Shown one piece after another: positions 8,045 through 15,647 of a DNA stretch of 64,000 nt. The DNA lies in assembly GCA_905196835.1 (NCBI GenBank), contig CAJJWN010000011.1, positions 1 through 64,000 on the forward strand, given 5' to 3'. The notes beneath the pieces are model-generated. The model searched no databases. It saw nothing but the letters and a program-made list of their open reading frames with translations, and was not told the DNA's origin. Both the position numbers and the translations under genes were made by a program. How positions within the stretch are numbered: the stretch's first letter is position 1; each line of letters opens with the position of its first letter. The DNA is from an uncultured Prevotella sp. Lineage in GTDB: Bacteria > Bacteroidota > Bacteroidia > Bacteroidales > Bacteroidaceae.

Positions 8045-8857
8045 TTATTTTACTTGTGAGTTGATAGGATTTTTCACGCCCCTCATGCTCGTGAGGAACG
8101 CCTTTGCCGAGCCGAATTTCAGGAACATGTCAAGGCGTATGGGCACATGGTTGGCATCGTCGGTTACAAAGAAGCGGGCGATTTCGCGCCATCCCTTCTT
8201 TTCTTTTTCCGTGTACGACAACTCGAGGCAACGGTACCGCACGCCGTTGTCGGCCTTTACATTCTTCGTTCCCAAGAGTTTGATTTTCGCCGGGGCAAGT
8301 CCGTTGCCGTCGGCAATCTGGAAATCTACCACATGTCCTTTCTTCCAATTGCCCAGGTCGAAGCTCCTTGCGCGCAGAAAGATGTTCATCATGTCGAACA
8401 CACACTGTCCGGGAGTGGCCGTGCGGCGTTCTTTCCTGCCGTCCTTGTACAGCCTGCTTTGCGTTATCTGGCATTTTCCGCCGGGGTATTTGTACCACAC
8501 CTCGTCCACGGTGTACCGTTTCCCTTCCAACGCCCCCTTGCGGTAGTAGAGAGGAGCGAGGTCAAGCGACGAGTAGCACAGCAGCGTATCGCGCATCACG
8601 AAAATCTTGTCCATCTTGCTGTTGCCCCTCGTAGACAGGCTGGCGCGGTAGGCATCCTGGCCGTTGTACTTGCTTTGCACAACGTACATGGAGGCCGTGC
8701 CCACCTTCACCCATACGAATTTCCAGTTGAAGTAGAGGTTGTAAGAAAGGAACTCGCCCGGCTTGAAGGCCGTGTTCTTGAACGTGCACTGAGCTGACGA
8801 CGCGCCTGCCACACACAGCATGACGGCTGCCAGGATAAAGGTTTTCAGCTGTTTCAT
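8045..8857 (-). CDS. DUF3108 family exported protein
   Basis: 270 residues with a signal peptide (to about residue 22, AGASSAQ). The body begins KPGEFLSYNLYFNWKFVWVKVG and continues with DKIFVMRDTLLCYSS and MMNIFLRARSFD, which match my memory of DUF3108 proteins: periplasmic, mostly beta, of unknown function. It lies 27 bases after the Ig-like lipoprotein gene and 1 base before the beta-lactamase, all on the minus strand, so the genes are probably co-transcribed. No catalytic motif is evident. Confidence 0.75.
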   Translation of the reverse strand: MKQLKTFILAAVMLCVAGASSAQCTFKNTAFKPGEFLSYNLYFNWKFVWVKVGTASMYVVQSKYNGQDAYRASLSTRGNSKMDKIFVMRDTLLCYSSLDLAPLYYRKGALEGKRYTVDEVWYKYPGGKCQITQSRLYKDGRKERRTATPGQCVFDMMNIFLRARSFDLGNWKKGHVVDFQIADGNGLAPAKIKLLGTKNVKADNGVRYRCLELSYTEKEKKGWREIARFFVTDDANHVPIRLDMFLKFGSAKAFLTSMRGVKNPINSQVK

Positions 8858-8884
8858 AAGCGTTTGTCTCCCTATGTTTTCGTG

Positions 8885-10804
8885 TTACATGCCCGGATAG
8901 GGTATTCCCAGTTTCTCGGCGCGTTCCTGATTGCGGCGTTTTATGGTCTTCTCCTTTTCCGGTTTCTGCTTGGTTATGGTCATAGGCTTTTGCAGGTTGA
9001 GGCTGCGCGATGTCGGGTTCCACGTCAGCGTCAGGTCCCATTTTGCCTTGCACTCTATCTTGTCGGGATAGTAATATGTCGTTTCGGCCTGCCTGTCGGC
9101 GGCGTAGTCGCCCGTGTCCCATATTCCGTTCTTGTTGGTGTCTATGAACATGCGGGCGTAGTAGGTGTCAGGTTTTATGTAAAAGAACTCGGCGCGGCCG
9201 TTGCTTGTGCTTACTTCCTTTACCATTACGTCCTGGGAATTGAGCAGTTGCACTACCACGGTGGTGTCGGCCATGCCCGTGATGTCGAACAGCAGGGTGG
9301 CGTAAGCGTCTTCGGTCTTCACCTTGAAGCCCTGTTTCTTTGGCGCGGAGGTCTTGCCGTAAATGTCGGTAAAGGCCATAGTGTCCACCTCGAGGCTGTA
9401 TTCTATGCCGGGTCTCCATTCTCCAAGCAGCTCGTAAGTGCGGTGTTGGCCGGGCTTGGGGCGCAGGACGAACGGCGAGCGGTACCACAGCGTGTCGTGC
9501 TTTGAGTACAGATGTATGCGTGAAGTGTCGGCCGATGCCAGCGGAGTCGGTACGGTGATGATTACGTTTTGGTCTGGAGCAGGCTCTGAAGCCACGTTGT
9601 ATTTAGGCTCGAGAGCCTTCTTCGGCATTTCCGTCTCGTATTCCTTGCCGCGCTTTTTGGCCTTGTCCTGCTTCTTTTTCCATTCCTCGTATTCGTCGGC
9701 TTGCTGCTTCAAGCGCTTTTCGTAAGGCACTTTTGCGAGGACATCCATTGTGTCCGTCTGCAACTGGAGCACTCCGAGCGTGTCAGTAGCCATGTATTTC
9801 ACCTCCATGCGCAGCGTGTCCTGGTTTACCAGCATGGTGTCGCGCAGCCAGTAGGTAATGGTGTCCTGTTTCTCGGTTGGCTCTATTATGAACGCGTCCT
9901 GCTCGTTGAAGTTGAGGCCGCGGATTTGCGGCAGCAGGCTGTCTCCGTAGCTGAAGAACATCGTGAAGTGGTCGGGCTCGGTGCGTTCCGTCTTCACCAG
10001 GTAGCGGTTGGTCTGCACTTCGGTGAAGGCGCGCAGCACGATGTCGTCAGGGAGGAAGTGAGTGTAGCCCACGCGGACAATCGAGTCGATGCGCAGGGAG
10101 TCTCGCCAGATGGTGTCTTGGCGTATGTCAGGCATTGACGACGGCGTTATTATGTCGTGGGTGAAGGCGATTTGCTCGCTCTTTTGGTTGAATATGTAGT
10201 TGTTGTCGGCGTCCTGCAAGGCGTAGATGCGGTAGTCGCCGTGTGCCACTCCTTTTATTACGAACTTTCCGCGGCTGTCAGTGCGCGATACGCGCAGCAT
10301 CGGCTCCTTGGTGAAGATGGTGTCGCTGAGGTTGCTGTACAGGCCTACGAGTATGCCTTTGATGGGCTCAAGGTTCTGCGCGTCGAGCACGTAGCCGGCC
10401 ACTTCCATCGTGTCTATGTGGTCGCCGGTAGAGAACGTGTAGGTATAGTTGCCCAGCGGATTGTTTTCGTTGTTGTCGGTTATGGCGTCGGAGAAGTCAA
10501 CGGTGTAGGTGGTGTTGGGCTTGAGCGTGTCTTTCAGCTCGACAACGATTTTCTTGCCCGACGCCGCTATTTCCGCCTGTTCGATTTGCGGGGGCGATAT
10601 TACGACTTTTTCCGTAGGGTTGTCTACCTTTATATATTCGTCGAAGTAAATGCTTATTTTCTTCTGCTTGACGTTTACTCCCTTGTCCTGCGGCGTTGTG
10701 CGCACGATGACGGGCGGCGTCTCGTCGTACCATCCGCCGTCGGGCTGCCCCATCTTGGCGCACGACACCACGGTCAGGGCCGCCAGCAGGGGCAGCCACA
10801 GCAT
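8885..10804 (-). CDS. Lipoprotein with SbsA-type Ig-like domain
   Basis: From Met34 of the longest frame the protein begins MLWLPLLAALTVVSCAK, a clear lipoprotein signal with the lipobox cysteine in VVSC, giving 639 residues. An Ig-like (Big_5) domain follows (PPVIVRTTPQDKGVNVKQKKISIYFDEYIKV), then a carboxypeptidase-regulatory-like segment (EVAGYVLDAQNLEPIKGILVGLY), a Lys/Glu-rich stretch and a C-terminal beta region ending GIPYPGM. The longer frame from 10903 overlaps the upstream stop but adds 33 residues coded by a period-9 repeat (tripeptides AHR, AHS, AHK, PNR, PDK, PNK), so I prefer 10804. It is probably membrane-anchored and envelope-associated; molecular role unknown. Confidence 0.78.
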   Translation of the reverse strand: MLWLPLLAALTVVSCAKMGQPDGGWYDETPPVIVRTTPQDKGVNVKQKKISIYFDEYIKVDNPTEKVVISPPQIEQAEIAASGKKIVVELKDTLKPNTTYTVDFSDAITDNNENNPLGNYTYTFSTGDHIDTMEVAGYVLDAQNLEPIKGILVGLYSNLSDTIFTKEPMLRVSRTDSRGKFVIKGVAHGDYRIYALQDADNNYIFNQKSEQIAFTHDIITPSSMPDIRQDTIWRDSLRIDSIVRVGYTHFLPDDIVLRAFTEVQTNRYLVKTERTEPDHFTMFFSYGDSLLPQIRGLNFNEQDAFIIEPTEKQDTITYWLRDTMLVNQDTLRMEVKYMATDTLGVLQLQTDTMDVLAKVPYEKRLKQQADEYEEWKKKQDKAKKRGKEYETEMPKKALEPKYNVASEPAPDQNVIITVPTPLASADTSRIHLYSKHDTLWYRSPFVLRPKPGQHRTYELLGEWRPGIEYSLEVDTMAFTDIYGKTSAPKKQGFKVKTEDAYATLLFDITGMADTTVVVQLLNSQDVMVKEVSTSNGRAEFFYIKPDTYYARMFIDTNKNGIWDTGDYAADRQAETTYYYPDKIECKAKWDLTLTWNPTSRSLNLQKPMTITKQKPEKEKTIKRRNQERAEKLGIPYPGM

Positions 10805-10812
10805 ACCACGCC

Positions 10813-10880
10813 ACGGCTTATTTGGCTTATCCGGCCTATTAGGCTTATGGGCCGAATGGGCCCGATGAGCCAGATGGGAT
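10813..10880. repeat. Period-9 tract before the lipoprotein start
   Basis: About seven 9-base units of the form GGCTTATTT, GGCCTATTA, GCCGAATGG. The same family, in other sequence variants, occurs at 12502, 25753, 35385, 54505 and 59282. Confidence 0.8.
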
Positions 10881-10892
10881 ATTATGTTGCGG

Positions 10893-12416
10893 TCAATCTT
10901 CATTCTTGACGGTGTTCATCCTTAGCAGCTGCTCCATGATGTCGCGGTTGTTGTTGAGGCGCGGCACCTTATGTTGTCCACCCAGTTTGCCCTTCGACTT
11001 GAGCCAGTCGTTGAACAAGTCGCGGCGTGCGGTTACTACCTCGAGGTGTTGCAGGGTGATGTCCTTGTACCGCTTGGCCTCGTAGTCGCTGTTAACTTCT
11101 TGCAGCTTCTTGTCGAGCGCGGCGGCGAAGGCGTCCATGTCTTCAGGCTCTTTGGCGAATTCTATGAGCCATTGGTGGCGGCACTTGGCATTGCCGTCCA
11201 TGAACACGGGCGCGGCGGTGTACTCGCTGACTACGGCTCCGGTCTTGCGGCAGGCGTCGGCGAGGCCCTGCTCGGCGTTGTCAACAATCAGTTCTTCGCC
11301 GAAGGCGTTGATGAAGCTCTTTGTGCGGCCGGTGATTACGAACTTGTAGGGGTTGGTGGAGGTGAACTTCACCGTGTCTCCTATTATATAACGCCATAGT
11401 CCGCAGGGCGTGGATATCACCATGGCGTAGTTCACGCCGGTGCTTACGCCTTCGAGGGGGAGCACCGTAGGGTTCTCCTTTCCGAACTCGTCCATTGGTA
11501 TGAACTCGTAGAACACGCCGTAGTCGAGCATGAGCAGCATGGCCGGGTCGGCCGGGTTGCTTTGCAGACCGAAGAATCCTTCGCTGGCATTGTATGTCTC
11601 CATGTAGTGCATACGCGGCGACGTGATGAGCTTGCGGTACTGTTCGCGGTAGGGTGTGAAGGCCACTCCGCCGTGGAAGAACACCTCGATGTTGGGCCAC
11701 ACCTCTTCCAAGTGCTCCTTGCCCGACAGCTCCATCACCCTTGTCAGCACGGAGAGCATCCACGAAGGCACGCCGCTGAGGTTTGTGACGTTCTTGTGCA
11801 AGGTCTCGCGCGCTATGCGGTCGCGCTTCACCTCGAAGTCGCCGAGCAGCGCGGTCTGCTTTTTGGGCACGCGCACGAGGTTTACCAGCGGGTTGATGTT
11901 CTCTATGAGGATGGCGCTAAGGTCGCCCACGAGGCTGCCGGCCACGTCGTAGTTTGACGAGTGGCTGCCGCCGAGGATAAGCCCCTTGCCGTCGAACATG
12001 CGGCTCTCGGGGTTGTTGCTCAGGTAGAGGGCCACGGCGTCTGTGCCGCCCTGGTAGTGGGTGTGCTTCAGGCCTTCGCGGCTTACGGGTATGAACTTGC
12101 TCTTGTCGTTGGTTGTGCCCGACGACTTGGCGTACCATTTCACCGTGCCCGGCCACAGCACGTTGGCCTCTCCGTGGCGCATACGTTCAATCATGTCCTT
12201 CAGGTCGTCGTAAGTGTTGAGCGGCACGCTGGCCGCAAAGCTCTCGTACGACGGCGCGTCGCCGGGCAGGTGGCGGCGTCCGTATTCTGTGTTCTTGGCG
12301 TTTTCGGTAAGGTAGCGCAGCATACGGGCCTGTATGTCGGCCGCCTGCGTGGCGTATTTGCCAATCTCCTTGAGCCTCGGCGCGAAGAAGTTTCTTGCTA
12401 TGCTTGTAATGCTCAT
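10893..12416 (-). CDS. GH3 auxin-responsive-promoter-family acyl-adenylate-forming enzyme
   Basis: 507 residues with motifs of the GH3 family, bacterial relatives of plant acyl-acid amido synthetases: KWYAKSSGTTNDKSKFIPVS (the ATP-binding P-loop, about residues 97-116), MHYMETYNASEGFFGLQ, GVNYAMVISTPCGLWRYIIGDTV and the C-terminal GRTKSFINAFGEELI. It should adenylate a carboxylic acid; the bacterial substrate and acceptor are unknown. It is the first gene of the lipoprotein/DUF3108/beta-lactamase run and has its own promoter at 12443-12474. Confidence 0.88.
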   Translation of the reverse strand: MSITSIARNFFAPRLKEIGKYATQAADIQARMLRYLTENAKNTEYGRRHLPGDAPSYESFAASVPLNTYDDLKDMIERMRHGEANVLWPGTVKWYAKSSGTTNDKSKFIPVSREGLKHTHYQGGTDAVALYLSNNPESRMFDGKGLILGGSHSSNYDVAGSLVGDLSAILIENINPLVNLVRVPKKQTALLGDFEVKRDRIARETLHKNVTNLSGVPSWMLSVLTRVMELSGKEHLEEVWPNIEVFFHGGVAFTPYREQYRKLITSPRMHYMETYNASEGFFGLQSNPADPAMLLMLDYGVFYEFIPMDEFGKENPTVLPLEGVSTGVNYAMVISTPCGLWRYIIGDTVKFTSTNPYKFVITGRTKSFINAFGEELIVDNAEQGLADACRKTGAVVSEYTAAPVFMDGNAKCRHQWLIEFAKEPEDMDAFAAALDKKLQEVNSDYEAKRYKDITLQHLEVVTARRDLFNDWLKSKGKLGGQHKVPRLNNNRDIMEQLLRMNTVKNED

Positions 12417-12442
12417 CCTGATATTATAAGATGTTGAGTGTG

Positions 12443-12474
12443 CAAAATTAAGCTAAACTTTTTGAATACGGCAA
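12443..12474 (-). promoter_or_regulatory. Promoter of the GH3-family operon
   Basis: TTG (12472-12474) and TAATTTTG (12443-12450) on the minus strand, 21 bases apart, with a leader of about 22 bases to the ATG at 12416. Confidence 0.65.
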
Positions 12475-12501
12475 CTTTTTCACGTTTTTTATAGGTGTGC
12501 T

Positions 12502-12546
12502 GGCGAATGGGAGGATATGCCCGGTGAGCCGGATAAGCCGACCGTG
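12502..12546. repeat. Period-9 tract
   Basis: Units such as GGATATGCC, GGTGAGCCG and GATAAGCCG, degenerate members of the period-9 family, between the GH3 gene and a MITE-like hairpin. The 588-base gap 12417-13004 otherwise holds only the promoter, the hairpin and a palindrome element. Confidence 0.5.
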
Positions 12547-12672
12547 GCGGGTGTGCCGTGGCATGTCGGGGCAGCCGTGCCTGCCCTTTGTCTTGCAACG
12601 GGGATTCATTCCGCAGTTTGTTTGGACATCATAACTTTGTTTTTTAATCAAACGCAAGCTAAATACACCTTT

Positions 12673-12786
12673 TGTAGGGGCATAATTCATTATGCCCGTA
12701 CGTTTCGCAAGAAACGTATTTTTCTGACATTCAAGACTTTAAACGCTCTTTCAGAGCGTGCGGACATAATGAATTATGTCCCTACA
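12673..12786. mobile_element. MITE-like inverted repeat, copy 1
   Basis: Arms 12673-12699 and 12758-12786 share TGTAGGGrCATAATTCATT-type ends in inverted orientation and enclose a small inner hairpin around CGTTTCGCAAGAAACG. A second, better preserved copy is at 61987-62127. There is no coding capacity, so movement, if any, would need a protein encoded elsewhere. Confidence 0.7.
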
Positions 12787-12860
12787 AGGGCGGCGTTTAG
12801 CTTTGTTCAATATGTATCTTTTATTTTATTCTCATCCAAACAAACTGCGGATGAACCGCA

Positions 12861-12959
12861 ATAGGCGGCCTTTCGCGTTGCAAAAGGCCGCAAACGGCAA
12901 CGTAAAAGGCCGTCTTTCAGCGTGTGAAAGACGGCCTTTCGCAAGGCGCTGGGCCTCAA
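12861..12959 (-). repeat. 80-bp quadruple-palindrome element
   Basis: Cores at 12861-12874, 12883-12896, 12905-12918 and 12927-12940; cores 3 and 4 are complements. A degenerate box CTGGGCCTCAA is at 12949-12959, 8 bases away. It lies downstream of the HU gene on the minus strand. Confidence 0.8.
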
Positions 12960-13004
12960 TGCGTTGCGCGTCCGGGCGCAGGTGCGTCCGCCGCGGTGTG
13001 TCTT

Positions 13005-13277
13005 TTAGTTGATAGCGTCGTTGAGTTCGGCTCCTGCCTTGAACTTTGCAACCTTCTTTGCAGCTATCTGTATCTTCTCCTTCGTTGCGGGGTTGATGCC
13101 TTCGCGTGCGGGGCGCTCGCTCACGCTGAATGTGCCGAAGCCAACCAATGATACCTTGTCACCTGCAACGAGAGCGTCCTTAACGGCTGCTACAGTAGCG
13201 TCGAGAGCCTTCTTTGAGTCGGCCTTTGACAGTCCCGAGCCAGCGGCTATCTTTTCAATAAGTTCTGTTTTGTTCAT
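13005..13277 (-). CDS. HU-family DNA-binding protein
   Basis: 90 residues, the standard HU length, starting MNKTELIEKIAAGSGLSKADSKKALDA and containing VSLVGFGTFSVSERPAREGINPAT, the beta-arm region with the conserved GFGTF and the intercalating-proline neighbourhood (INPATKEK). It bends and compacts DNA as a dimer. It is monocistronic, with a promoter at 13333-13363 and a palindrome element downstream. Confidence 0.95.
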   Translation of the reverse strand: MNKTELIEKIAAGSGLSKADSKKALDATVAAVKDALVAGDKVSLVGFGTFSVSERPAREGINPATKEKIQIAAKKVAKFKAGAELNDAIN

Positions 13278-13332
13278 GATTTGATGGATTTAAAATATTA
13301 ATTAGATTATTGTGTATCAGCGTATTTTCTCG

Positions 13333-13363
13333 CAAATATAGTCCATTCCTTTCATTCGTCAAA
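13333..13363 (-). promoter_or_regulatory. Promoter of the HU gene
   Basis: TTTG (13360-13363) and TATATTTG (13333-13340) on the minus strand with 19 bases between, a full match to the Bacteroidota consensus. The leader is about 50 bases. Confidence 0.7.
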
Positions 13364-13445
13364 CAAAAAATAAAAAAAAGTGAGGAATTTAATGAAAAAA
13401 AGTTGGTAAAACGGCGGTTTTATGCCGTTTGACGGATATTTTTCG

Positions 13446-13453
13446 TACTTTTG
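13446..13453 (+). promoter_or_regulatory. -7 box of the rhomboid gene
   Basis: TACTTTTG about 36 bases before the ATG at 13489. A TTTG at 13428-13431 is too close to be a normal -33 element. Confidence 0.5.
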
Positions 13454-13488
13454 CCTGCGTTTGTGTAACAAGGTAATTTTATACGGAT

Positions 13489-14412
13489 ATGTTCAGAATT
13501 CCTACTATAACGAAGAATTTGCTGATAATCAATGTCTTGATGTTCCTGGCGCTGATTGTGTTCGAGGGGCGCGGCATCGACCTCAACAACGTGTTGGGGT
13601 TGCACTTCTTCCTCGCGTCCGATTTCCACCTCTACCAGCTGCTGACGTACATGTTCATGCACGGCGGCTTCACGCACATACTGTTCAACATGTTCACCCT
13701 GTGGATGTTCGGCGGCATAGTCGAGCAGGTATGGGGGCCAAAGAAGTTTCTCTTCTACTACATAGCCTGCGGCGTGGGCGCCGGAGTGATACAGATGGTG
13801 GCGCAGTTCTTCGACTTCTACACCCTGATGAACAGCGCGATAGCCGGCTTCGGCCCCGACCAGCTGCTCGACGCGGCGCATTATTACAGGTACGAGCTTA
13901 ACGCATGGACCACGGTCGGCGCTTCAGGCGCCATCTACGGCCTGCTGCTGGCTTTCGGTATGCTGTTTCCCGAGCAGCGGTTGTTCATATTCCCCCTGCC
14001 CGTGCCAATCAAGGCAAAGTGGATGGTGTGCATATGGATTGTTGTGGAGCTGTTCTCCGCCCTCGGCACGCAGGGCAGCCAGGTGGCCCACTTCGCCCAC
14101 CTCGGCGGTATGCTCTTCGGCTATATAATGATAAGGTATTGGCGCAACCATCCCGGCAACGGCGGCTACGGACGCTCGCGCGGGCAACAGTTCTTCGACC
14201 GAATGAAGGACAACTGGGAGCGGCGCAGCCACCGCCGCTACGACGATACGCGCCGCGACGAAGAGCCAAGGCGCGAGTCTGACTGGGACTACAACGCGCG
14301 CCGCAAGGCTGAGCAGGACGAGATTGACCGCATACTCGACAAGGTGCGACGCAGCGGATACGACAGCCTGACCGAGGAAGAGAAGCGGAAACTGTTTGAC
14401 GGGGGGAAGTAG
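13489..14412 (+). CDS. Rhomboid-family intramembrane serine protease
   Basis: 307 residues with six or so hydrophobic helices. The catalytic motif GASGAIYG places the nucleophile at Ser146, and AHFAHLGGMLFG places the histidine at His204 (spacing to the following glycines fits the rhomboid HxxGxxxG pattern). MHGGFTHILFNM near residues 57-68 is the conserved N-terminal loop. It cleaves membrane proteins within or near the bilayer; the substrate is unknown. The C-terminal 90 residues are charged and cytoplasmic (repeated Arg, Asp and Glu), ending in a LTEEEKRKLF helix. The endonuclease-fold gene follows 41 bases later. Confidence 0.93.
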   Translation: MFRIPTITKNLLIINVLMFLALIVFEGRGIDLNNVLGLHFFLASDFHLYQLLTYMFMHGGFTHILFNMFTLWMFGGIVEQVWGPKKFLFYYIACGVGAGVIQMVAQFFDFYTLMNSAIAGFGPDQLLDAAHYYRYELNAWTTVGASGAIYGLLLAFGMLFPEQRLFIFPLPVPIKAKWMVCIWIVVELFSALGTQGSQVAHFAHLGGMLFGYIMIRYWRNHPGNGGYGRSRGQQFFDRMKDNWERRSHRRYDDTRRDEEPRRESDWDYNARRKAEQDEIDRILDKVRRSGYDSLTEEEKRKLFDGGK

Positions 14413-14453
14413 TGCAAGATGCAGGCCGGCACGCCGGCTTGCAAACTGAAAAT

Positions 14454-15521
14454 ATGCTGCGCAAAATCAGGGACATAACGCTGCAGATGGTGGCAGGTGC
14501 CAACGTGGTGACGGTGGCGGCCATGCTCCTTGTAGGGTATTCCGACCGCATCGACCCAGTGGAGCATTCCTTCTGGGCGAACGCCGGACTCGTGTTCCCC
14601 GCCTTTCTCCTGGCCAACATGTGCTTCCTCGTATTCTTCCTTGTGGTGAGGAAAAAGTACGCCCTTGTATCTCTCGCAGGTTTTGTCCTGGGCTATCCGC
14701 CCATCCGCGCATACTGCCCTCTCAACGTTACGCGCGACGTTCCGCCGGGTGCTTTGAAGGTGCTTTCCTACAACGTGCACGGCTTCGTGGCCGACAATCC
14801 TCCCGAAGACAGCCCCAACCCCATACTCGACTACATCGTGAACAGCGATGCCGACATCGTCTGCCTGCAAGAGGCGAGGCTCGACAAAAGCATACTCGAT
14901 GTCGTGGAAGGCGTGTATGCCTATTGCGACTCGGTGTTCCATCCCGGCCGTGAGGAGTGCCTTGTGCTGATGAGCAAATACCCGATACTGGCGAAGGGAC
15001 GCATTGATTACAAGTCGAAAGGCAACGTAAGCGCCGCTTTCAAGGTCAAGATAGGGCGTGATACGGTCACCGTGGTAAACAACCACTTCGAGTCTACCGG
15101 CCTGTCGCGGGCTGACCGCACCGGGTTCAAGCAGATGATGAAGGGCAATTCGGGTAAAGACACCATCAAGGCAGAGTCGCGCCGCCTCGCCCAGAAGCTC
15201 GGCGAGGCCGTCAGGATACGCGCTCCGCAGGTGGACTCGGTGGCCGCTTACGTCAAGGATTGCCGCGGCCCGGTAATCCTTTGCGGCGACTTCAACGACA
15301 GCCCCATATCCTACGCCCGCCGTAAGCTTGCCGACGTGCTTACCGACTGCTACGTGGCAACCGGCAACGGCCCCGGAATATCCTATCACCACAACGCCTT
15401 TTTCGTGCGCATCGACAACATCATGTGCTCCGCACACTGGCGCCCTTACCGCTGCAAGGTTGACAGAAGTATCGGATATTCAGACCATTACCCCATTTAC
15501 TGCTGGCTCAAAATGCGCTGA
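14454..15521 (+). CDS. Membrane-anchored endonuclease/exonuclease/phosphatase-fold protein
   Basis: 355 residues from the ATG at 14454; a GTG start at 14412 would overlap the rhomboid stop and add 14 residues coded by a small GC-rich hairpin, so I prefer the ATG. Three N-terminal helices (residues about 10-85) precede an EEP domain with LKVLSYNVHGF, DIVCLQEARLD, NNHFEST, LCGDFNDSP, IDNIMCS and SDHYPI, the metal-binding and catalytic residues of DNase I-like hydrolases. The domain probably faces the periplasm. The substrate could be nucleic acid or a phospholipid head group; sequence alone does not decide. Confidence 0.87.
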   Translation: MLRKIRDITLQMVAGANVVTVAAMLLVGYSDRIDPVEHSFWANAGLVFPAFLLANMCFLVFFLVVRKKYALVSLAGFVLGYPPIRAYCPLNVTRDVPPGALKVLSYNVHGFVADNPPEDSPNPILDYIVNSDADIVCLQEARLDKSILDVVEGVYAYCDSVFHPGREECLVLMSKYPILAKGRIDYKSKGNVSAAFKVKIGRDTVTVVNNHFESTGLSRADRTGFKQMMKGNSGKDTIKAESRRLAQKLGEAVRIRAPQVDSVAAYVKDCRGPVILCGDFNDSPISYARRKLADVLTDCYVATGNGPGISYHHNAFFVRIDNIMCSAHWRPYRCKVDRSIGYSDHYPIYCWLKMR

Positions 15522-15589
15522 TTGGGCTAAAATGAAAGGCAAAATGAATAATAAAAGGCTTTAAATTTTTCAAAGTTTGATTTTTTGTA

Positions 15590-15597
15590 TATCTTTG
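15590..15597 (+). promoter_or_regulatory. -7 box of secDF
   Basis: TATCTTTG lies 50 bases before the ATG at 15648. Because the box falls downstream of an in-frame upstream Met at 15585, it argues that the upstream Met is not used. Confidence 0.55.
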
Positions 15598-15647
15598 CAC
15601 GCTATAATGTAAAAGGTGAAAAAACATCAAAACAAATAACAACAAAA

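Noticed and set aside
14412..14453. GTG start of the endonuclease-fold protein overlapping the rhomboid stop
   Set aside because: The extra 14 residues come from a small hairpin and the ATG at 14454 directly precedes the first membrane helix.
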